Positions 56,905 through 64,000 of a stretch of 64,000 nucleotides of DNA are shown piece after piece. Source of the DNA: Gonapodya prolifera JEL478. Its lineage: Eukaryota > Monoblepharomycota > Monoblepharidomycetes > Monoblepharidales > Gonapodyaceae. A program made the position numbers and the translations under genes. The stretch spans positions 1-64,000 of the forward strand of contig KQ965779.1 in NCBI GenBank assembly GCA_001574975.1, given 5' to 3'. Every line of letters starts with the position of its first letter. The first letter of the stretch is position 1. The notes under the pieces were generated by a model. The model saw nothing but the letters and a program-made list of their open reading frames with translations, was not told where the DNA came from and searched no databases.

Positions 56905-57243
56905 TGGGGAATTGCGAAGCGGGGGAAAGGAAAGGAAGGCGAAGGCTTGATGCCACTGAGAGGGGGTAGTGTTTAGCGATGCAGATGCAATGTTGTAATG
57001 TCCGCGGTGCGGAGCACGTTTTTGTTTGTGCAAGCTGTGAGTCTAGTCTAGCCAGGCTGTTTTTTAATCGTAATTGGCAATGTGTATGTATGCTTTTGCT
57101 CTGAATTCGTGAATTCCTGAAATCTTTGTGGGAAAGTCTATGGTGCACTGCACACGTAAAATAACGAGAACAGGCGTGTGTATTGTGTGGATGCATGGTG
57201 AGAGCGCGCAGTGCTTAAGCACAAGAGAAATTTTGATGATGGG
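56905..57243. other. 3' region of Reeler-like gene
   Basis: Likely 3' UTR and spacer. No separate feature recognised. Confidence 0.3.
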
Positions 57244-58380
57244 GTGACCTCATAGGAAGCCAGACCATATCGCCACGAAAGAAATCTAGCATATCTGGAG
57301 ATTTAAGGGACGCGATCAGGTCTGTTTTCGAAGAAATAACTACACAGCGAGTCGCTACGAAGGGTCAAATTCAAACTTTTATGGCAGAGGAAACGTGCTT
57401 GTCCGCCACAGCTCCACCCATAAACAAAATGACGGAACAAAAGTATGCGACTCGCAGTGTTGGTCGTACTCAGTGACGTCGGGCGTGCGTTATGTGTGGA
57501 AGCCTGGTGTGAGCGGTCCACATTTCCGAGAGCAAATTTTGGTGATTGGGGGACATCACAGGATGCCAAATCACATCACCACAAATCGTATCGCTGCTTG
57601 ATTGTGAAGATACGCTCACGTCCGTGAATTCGAAGCAACGACTACAAAGTGAGGAGACGGGGGAAGACGTGGTGCGCCTGAAGCCAGTTCCGACATAACT
57701 GCCCAGAAACGAAACTTTTCTGTGTGCCGTGGCTCGCGGTATCGGTCGTACCCAGTACCATAGGGTACATCGACGATCCCTAAATGTCATCTGAAACGAT
57801 GTCGTTTTTGAATGTTTTGGTGTCGCCTCATCACGCAAAGAAAACTTCAGCGCCAAACAAGTTTATTCTCGAACACGTGATGTGTCTACCGCGCTGAGGC
57901 GGACACGTTCTTCGTGCGAGGTCATTGACGTCAGTTCACAACCGCTCTGAAAGGGAGTTAGAGACTGGAACGGGAGTAACAACGTCGAAAAAAGCTAGCG
58001 CACGTACAATAACCAGAACGAGGGCGCCTAGTGGGAGGAGACGGTGGGAGACGTGGGGCGCTCCATGTCAGGAATGCAATTTTGGTGACTGGATGACGTG
58101 GAGATGTGACGCGCCCCAAGTCTGTTAGTATTTCAGCAATTGTGGTGATTGCGTGACCTCATATGAAGCCAAACCACATCGCCACAAATGAAATCTTTGC
58201 AGATGTTAGGGACACGCTCACGTATGTTTTCTGAGAAGCAAAGTACACAACAAGTCGTGGTAGAGCAAACGTCACACGTGACTGTCTGCCAAAGCCCCAC
58301 CCAAAAACAAAATGTGTAGACACGAGTATGTGACTCGCAGTATCTGGTACGTAGATTGTGCCTTACCGTCGTCGGCAGCT
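57244..58380. repeat. Dispersed repeat family B, left block
   Basis: Contains about two diverged units. Shared blocks in order: GAAGCCAAACCACATCGCCACAAA (57,255; 57,555; 58,158), GGGACACGCTCACGT, TTTATGGYAGAGCA, CAGCTCCACCCATAAACAAAATG (57,409; 58,290), ACTCGCAGTATCTGGTAC, ACGTGATGTGTCTACCGCG (57,875) and TTGACGTCAGTTCACAACC (57,925). No open frame or terminal repeats. The block stops just before the GIY-YIG gene. Confidence 0.6.
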
Positions 58381-58498
58381 ATGCTGTTTGTTGAATGACT
58401 TGGTGCGGAGATGGCTAATGAGGGGAAAGCCTTACCTGCCCTTGCACCTAACCTCGCCACAACTGCGGTCACCGGTTCCAAACACATCCCGCGGTCTC

Positions 58499-60560
58499 AT
58501 GTCCAGCACCAGCCCACCGATCTTCGCGCCCGGGCAGCGAGTCACGTGCATCGGATACACAGCCACGGGACAGCAATGTAGACGGGCGGTGGCGAGGGGA
58601 CCGACGGCGGGGTACTGCCACCTGCACGTGCACCAGGGGATTACGTTTGCGGATTCGCTGGCGGGGACGGGGACGGGCGACGTGGATGGGGCGAAAGTGC
58701 ACTTGGTCTCGACAGCGGGAAGGGGACACCGCCAGCGTTGGGCGGACGATTCGGACTCGGAGGAGCCGGATGGAAAGGCAGCCGTTGCACCGCCGCGGGG
58801 GTACTCCAAGGCTTACTTGCCCAAGAACCATTCGAATTCAACAAACGATGAAGAAAATGAGCCCATCGTAGTCTCTAGCAGCGACGACGACGACGAGTTT
58901 GCGGAGCTGGCGATTCGGGTCCGGAAGCTCGCGATAAGTGATATCCAGACTCCGCGGAAGAGTAAGAGCAGGGCGAGGACGCAAAGAGCGAACCAGCCGC
59001 ATCAGTTTGCGAGGCCGGTGGTTCCATCGCCTTTGAGTGGTATTGGGGCGCCGTCGCGGAAACGTATGCCTCATGTGGGGTTGAACCAACCTGCTGTTGT
59101 AATAGCAGCACCGACAACCTGCAAACCCAGGTCCACCACCGTCTCATCTTCCCCCACGCCACGAAAGGACTCACTCATTCGCCGAACCAAAACAGCAGAC
59201 CCCCTTGGCCCCAAACCATTCCCCACTTCAACACCCCGAGTCCCCAGCACTGCTCGAGCTGGTCTCTACGTCGTCGCACCTGCTCGCACCGCCAGCGCCT
59301 CCGCATCAATATCCCTCCCCTCCGGCTCGTATCAGTGCACGGCGCGTACGCGGCGTACGGGTGAGCGGTGTACGAGGATTGTGCGCAGGGACGGTGTAGA
59401 CACGAGTGGGAGTTGGGATTCGGGTAAAGGGGTTTTGTGTCACCAGCATCGAGCCGAGCAGTTGGATGAGGCGCTGAATGAGGAAGAGTTGGCGGTGGAT
59501 CCAGAGGCGCCGAGAGTGATGGGGGATCCTGGGGGGGATGCCGAAGGTGAGTTGGACATGAGCTGGCGGTCCTTTTACATGTGTTCGTGGAGTTCTCAAC
59601 CCTGTTTGTCTCTCTCAAGCCTTCCTCGCCTCCTTCGGTGCATCCCTTCCCGCACCAACCGCCCACCTCGTCCGCACCGAGCTTTTGCGGCCCGTCTCCG
59701 CCGCCGACGAAGCCGGGTACCTCTACGCATACCGGATTCACTCTGAATCCCCAACCACCACCACCGCTTCCTCTTCCTCCCCACCCACTTCCACCTCCCC
59801 CACCCACCTCACAAAAATCGGCCGCTCCCTTCACCCGCACCGCCGGCTCACCCAATGGTCCCACCACTGCAACCACCCGCTTACCCTCATCGCCGTCTTT
59901 CCCCACTCCCCGGGTCAGCTCACAGTCCCACACCCGCGCCTTCAGTGCCGGCTTGCGCACCGTGCCGAGCGACTCGTTCACGTGCATCTCGGGGGGACGC
60001 ATCCAGTGGGTGCGGCGGCGTCGGGCTCGGGATGGGGCGGTGTGCCCTGTGGAGGCTGTGGTGAGGTGCATAGGGAGTGGTTCGAGGGGGAGTGGGACGA
60101 GGTGAGGTGGGTTGTGGAGGCGTGGGTTAGGTTCGTGGGAGTGGTGCGGATGGAAGGTGGTGCAACGCCTGGAACGGTGCCAGGAGATGGCCACGACGGG
60201 CGGGCGCCATTGGACCTCAAACCGATGAGCGGACCTGACTTGCTTGTGGACTGTAAATCAATTGAAGGGTCTGCGCCCGCGGTTGGTACTCATTCGGACC
60301 TCAAACCGATGAACGGATCTCGGCCTGCACCTCCACCCCCGACCGACGGGCATCTTAACCACACATCAATCGACGGACAGCCACTCGCAGTTCCTACACC
60401 TCCGACCGACCTCAAACCAATCGAAGGACCGCCAAGTGAAACGCGAACACCACTTCCACCCCCGAGGAAACGAAAGTACCATGTGTCCGTGAAGAGGAAG
60501 CCGGACCCTGCTGTTGAAAGCGATGAGGATGAGGCTTGGTTGACTGCGAATGAGGACTAG
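58499..60560 (+). CDS. GIY-YIG (T5orf172/DUF1766) domain protein with zinc-binding motifs
   Basis: Two exons (58499-59546 and 59620-60560) join in phase, giving about 662 residues. The C-terminal half carries the T5orf172 version of the GIY-YIG fold: GYLYAYRIHSES, KIGRSLHPHRRLTQWSHHC, HRAERLVHVHL and CGGCGEVHREWFEG. Fungal members of this group are of unknown function; GIY-YIG domains are mostly nucleases. Upstream are two C-x(8)-C...C-x2-H modules, CIGYTATGQQC...YCHLH near residue 15 and CTARTRRTGERC...LCHQH near residue 280, likely zinc-binding. Between them lies an acidic, Ser-rich linker (SSSDDDDEFAELA). The tail repeats a short element, LKPMSG, KSIEG, LKPMNG, TSIDG and LKPIEG, about every 20-25 residues. 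The gene sits between two blocks of repeat family B. An alternative start farther upstream at about 58,358 exists but is less likely. Confidence 0.75.
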
Positions 60561-60749
60561 CCGGCCACTGCGGATGTGATTTCTCTTGTATGTACTACTA
60601 CATCATTATTTCGGTATTTTGTTCATTTGTCCCTTGTATTCTGATTTCTTATTGTAATATCATGACGCCACCCATCAAAATTCTTTGAACAACGCCGAAG
60701 TCGAATATTGGATACTATCTTCTATACAGGGTAGTCCGGTAAGCTCAGA

Positions 60750-62345
60750 TGAGAAGTGGTAACATCAGTCAGGTTCACGACGGAACAATGTTGGTGAATG
60801 GGTGTTGTAGAGCCACACGACATCGCCACAAACAAATTGTCGTTTCATTGGGGGACACAATCTTCGAAACAACTGCACGGTGGACCACGAGTCGCTACAG
60901 TTTGATGTGGCACTTTCATGGTAGAGCAGACATACACCTCACTGTCCACAACAGCCCCAATCAAAAACTAAATTACAGACGCAATTAAGTGACTCATAGT
61001 ATCTTGTACATTGAAGGTGCCTAAATGTCGTCGACAAACATGAGGCGTTTCGAGGATTTCACGGGGCCTCAACATAGAAGAAAAACGTCAGAGCCTAGCA
61101 AGTCCATCCTTTCAACACGTGATGTGTCCACCACGCAGAAGGGGTCATCTTCTTCTTGTCAGATTGCGGATGAAAGCATTAAAGGCGTGACGTCAGCTCA
61201 CAACCACTCTTGATCAAGGGAAGTTTGAGGTTGGAGCGGGTGAGCCAACGTCAAAAAACGAAGCGCACATTCAGCGACAACAAACGGGCTTGTCAGGTGT
61301 GTGGAGGTGTCGAAAGAGGTTCGTTGAAGACTGAAGCAGCCACATATCCAGACAAGCGCTCCGCCCAATGCACACTGCCGCCTCAACCAACGTTCTGATA
61401 CCCTCTGGATTGCTCCGAAGCCCCGAGAACAAAAAAAAAGACGACCGCGAGAACTGTGGATGACGGTGGCGGACGGAGACATTATGTGAGCTTCCGCATG
61501 ACACTGTTCGAGTCAGGTACAACCAAAGACCAGTTTGCCGGCGCAATTATGCGGCTCGTGGTATTGGGAACATTGATTGTGCCGAAATGCCGTTGGCGAC
61601 TGTGCCCTGTTTCAATGATCTGCCACTGAGCAAGGAATTGTAGATTGAAGCTTACATGATATGTGCGGAACGTGATTTTGGACAAATCGCCGTAGGTGAA
61701 ATGAGATATTAACCGCACCTTCTGTAGAGAACCTCCATGACGTCAGCTCACAACCGATTCACAGAGGGGAGTTGGAGAATTGAGCAGGTTATGACACGTC
61801 GAAAAAAAAAAGTGGCGATAGATAAATCGAATTGGTAATGTATTCTGAGAGTACTAGAGCAGTGGGCGGAGTTGCGGTAGGGTTCAAATTTAGGAATCAT
61901 TAAACATGCTGGCTTATCTAGAAGCTTACCAATTGGTGCAAATTCACTGTTGTAAAAAAAAAAAAAAAAAAACAGCTGTGTCTGCCACGTTGATCAGTCA
62001 CGATGTCAGCTAACAACCAGCCCTGAACGGGATTTCGGTGCCATGAAGCAAGCTCATTTTTATATACATGATGTTTCTACCGTGTTGAAGTCGCCTCTTT
62101 TTTCTTGTCAGGCGGAACCCTAGAACAGGCTTGACGTCAGCTCGCGGCCTCAATGTTCTTGATGTAAGGAATACCCGAGCACCTTTTCGAAGAAGCAACT
62201 ATCTTACTGACTTGCTAGAGTTTCTGTTCAAGCAGTCCGTAGTGTAACCAAGCAGACTCGCGACTGTGCACCATGGCTCCACCTAAAAGAAAAGTGGCAG
62301 ACACAAACGTATGTCTCGCGAAGACCGGTATATTAACGGTTCTGT
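60750..62345. repeat. Dispersed repeat family B, right block
   Basis: About three to four diverged units of the same blocks as at 57.2-58.4 kb: ACATCGCCACAAA (60,818), CAGCCCCAATCAAAAACTAAA (60,950), ACACGTGATGTGTCCACCACG (61,118), TGACGTCAGCTCACAACC (61,188; 61,738; a weaker form at 62,003; 62,132), GATTGTGCCGAAATGCCGTTGGCGAC (61,575) and GGCTCCACCTAAAAGAAAAG (62,275). Poly-A runs near 61,802 and 61,953 interrupt units. No gene is visible inside. Confidence 0.6.
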
Positions 62346-62565
62346 GTTGATGTGGCTATTTTCGCATGAGTGTGGGCCCACGGTCACAAGCATAATTATA
62401 AAACGAGTATGGCAAATATAGCTTTAAAACATTCCCCTATATCTGTCTTCACGAATAATGGTATTTCACACAATAATTGATGTTCAACCCATAACATTTC
62501 TCAAATTTGATTTAATTTAACCATATCATTACAACCACTGATTACCCTCGAATAACGTACTAACG

Positions 62566-63382
62566 TCAAAGTCGAGGCATTAATTTCATCGCGCCACCGT
62601 TCTCCGCCGCCACGCTGGGCCTCTTTGAGACCAAGGCATGCCACGAGTTGAGAGCTGTCAATTCGACAGGGATGGGTAAACCAATGGCCGCCCCGAAATC
62701 GACCTGGCAGAGGAGCACGATGTCGGCCATTGAAAACCCAATGGATTCGACTTTCACGGACGGTTCTTGAGGATCTAGATCCGCGACGTAGATCTCCCCT
62801 CCCGGTTTTGTGGCAGCCTTGGTGCGGAACATTTTGTCGAGCCACTTCAACTGCTGGAAGTACCGCGCCTTGCTCTCTTCGCCAAAGTCCGGGAACCGCT
62901 TCATGTTCATCCTTTCGGAAACAACCTTAGTAGCCGGGTGGCTATTGATCCACACCTGGCCGACGTGCATTGTGATGCGCAGTTCGATCCTGCGAATCCA
63001 TTGGTGGATGATGGCGTTCGCGTAGGGCGTGGCGCCGAACAGCTTGGGCTGCTTTGTATCACTAAATTGCGACTCCAGGTACTCGCAGATGGGCACGGTT
63101 TCAGAAATGTGCGCGCCGTTCGGAAGTCGGAGGACCGGAACCTGAATCACCGAAAAGGAGGGTCTAATTGCCAGCGAAAGGCGAGGCAGCATCAAAGCGC
63201 AGAATCACCTGTCCGAGAATGTTTCTTTTGAAGTGCTCTGGTGTTTTCTGCTGGACCTTCTGCAGATTGAGTCGGTGGCTGGGAATCGAAATGCCCTTCT
63301 CGCGCAGAAAGATGTGCACGCGGCGGGGATTCGGCGCGGGCAGCGGAGTGTCGTACAGAAGGAAGTCGCTGGTCGATGCCAT
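62566..63382 (-). CDS. Glutathione S-transferase
   Basis: Two exons (63209-63382 and 62566-63141) join over a 67-nt GT-AG intron, giving 249 residues. N-terminal thioredoxin-like domain: FLLYDTPLPAPNPRRVHIFL, then NILGQVPVLRLPNG with the cis-proline, and ISETVPICEYLES with the glutathione-contacting E-T/S. The helical C-terminal domain includes WIRRIELRITMHVGQVWINS and a conserved late segment FSMADIVLLCQVDF (the N-capping box region). GSTs conjugate glutathione to electrophiles or act as peroxidases in the cytosol. The catalytic Ser/Cys/Tyr position near the N-terminus is replaced by a proline-rich stretch (PAPNPRR), so the class is uncertain, closest to fungal Ure2p-like or theta-like forms. 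Confidence 0.82.
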
Positions 63383-63780
63383 CGTATGCGGGAATCAGAT
63401 AGCGAAGTGTATCAAGTCAGGGGTGTGTCCGCTCACCGATGCGGGTGAATATTCAACCGGTTAAGGGATGGAGAACCAATAAAACGTGAGAGTTCGCCGT
63501 CGATTACGTACTAGGATGCAGACTTAGTTAAAATGAGTTATGATGCTGGATGAGAGTTGTCTCCGTAGAACCACAGCTCGACTGAGTTCACATCGACCTC
63601 CGTCCCATCCAAAACGATTCATTCCGAACGTGGCCTCCCCACCACCGCACCGAGAAGCGCCACACAGCACTCCCCGACGTGTTCGACGGAACTTCGATGG
63701 GAAACTACTATGCGTGTAAAGTTTCACCCAGTCATGATCCGTGCATCAATGCTGTTCTTCAGTGGACCAAGAGCACTCAC
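63383..63780. other. Region between GST and the next minus-strand gene
   Basis: Holds the GST promoter. It probably also contains later exons of the gene at the window edge, since a donor faces it at 63,780, but the acceptor could not be chosen. Confidence 0.3.
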
Positions 63781-64000
63781 CAGCAGGTAATTTGTCCCCC
63801 GAAGATTATTAAAAGGCGACACCGCTGCTCCCGTATCCTGTCTCACGGTCTCCCGGGTCCGTCGAGGAAATGCCGAGGTTCCTCCAATCACAACAAGCGC
63901 CGCATCCTCCGGCTCGACCCAAATCTCACCGGGGAGTCCGAATCCTCGAAAAGTAGCATGGACGTCTGCTGGGCGGGGGCAGCAGTCCCTCCCAAGGACT
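63781..64000 (-). CDS. Partial gene at window edge, unknown
   Basis: An open frame enters from the right edge and ends at a good splice donor (GTGAGT) at 63,780. It reads PADVHATFRGFGLPGEIWVE then PEDAALVVIGGTSAFPRRTR and AAVSPFNNLRGTNYLL. No family is recognised. The remainder lies outside the window and in exons to the left that I could not fix. Confidence 0.4.

Overview
The window looks like nuclear DNA of an early-diverging (zoosporic, chytrid-like) fungus. Genes are close together, and most are cut by many short GT-AG introns of about 46-90 nt. The protein set is fungal or eukaryotic: glucosidase II beta, mitochondrial carrier, LETM1, TMEM170, F-box, cytochrome b561, DUF2306, GST and an expansin-like protein. 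Degenerate MYND-finger and F-box/ankyrin families of the kind expanded in chytrids are also present. No bacterial operon, rRNA, tRNA or CRISPR array was recognised. The taxonomic placement is an inference.

Layout. 0.6-6.0 kb: an F-box gene (-) diverges from glucosidase II beta (+), followed closely by a mitochondrial carrier (+). 6.1-13.7 kb: a 1,462-residue protein with a disordered N-terminal part and a C-terminal PH-like segment (-) starts 40 bp from a divergent secreted/membrane protein gene (+); a talin/vinculin-like helical protein follows. 14.4-16.9 kb: decayed MYND-finger copies and an expansin-like gene (-). 17.3-23.4 kb: a carnosine N-methyltransferase-like gene (-) and a large disordered protein with PGSF repeats and an RVSF motif (-). 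24.7-26.6 kb: a b561-type membrane protein with a very long insert. 27-35.4 kb: accessory, repeat-rich DNA with a decayed Plavaka-type DNA transposon, a near-perfect hairpin and a dispersed repeat family. 35.9-38.7 kb: a DUF2306 membrane protein and a retinol-dehydrogenase-like SDR (both -). 38.8-42.9 kb: three tandem decayed F-box/ankyrin copies and one open ankyrin gene (-). 43.2-48.8 kb: LETM1-like protein (+), a small RVSF protein (+) and a second F-box gene (-). 49-54 kb: a possible small spliced gene, a duplicated segment, TMEM170-like (-) with a repeat-filled intron, and an unidentified spliced gene (+). 54.1-56.9 kb: a truncated MYND-family copy and a Reeler-like secreted protein with an alanine-rich tail. 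57.2-62.3 kb: diverged repeat units on both sides of a GIY-YIG (T5orf172) gene. 62.6-64 kb: a GST (-) and the edge of a further gene (-).

How the genes relate. The clear genes are housekeeping functions in separate compartments: ER glycan trimming, mitochondrial transport and cation homeostasis, membrane redox, detoxification and cell-surface proteins. They do not form one pathway. I did not find a convincing new multi-gene system. The most unusual items are the micro-hairpin array inside the TMEM170 intron, the TGACGTCA palindrome carried repeatedly by the dispersed repeats, the long cytoplasmic-type insert in the b561 protein, and the RVSF docking-like motif shared by two unrelated disordered proteins. 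Exon joins given here were made by eye from splice signals and reading frame; they are predictions, not transcript evidence.
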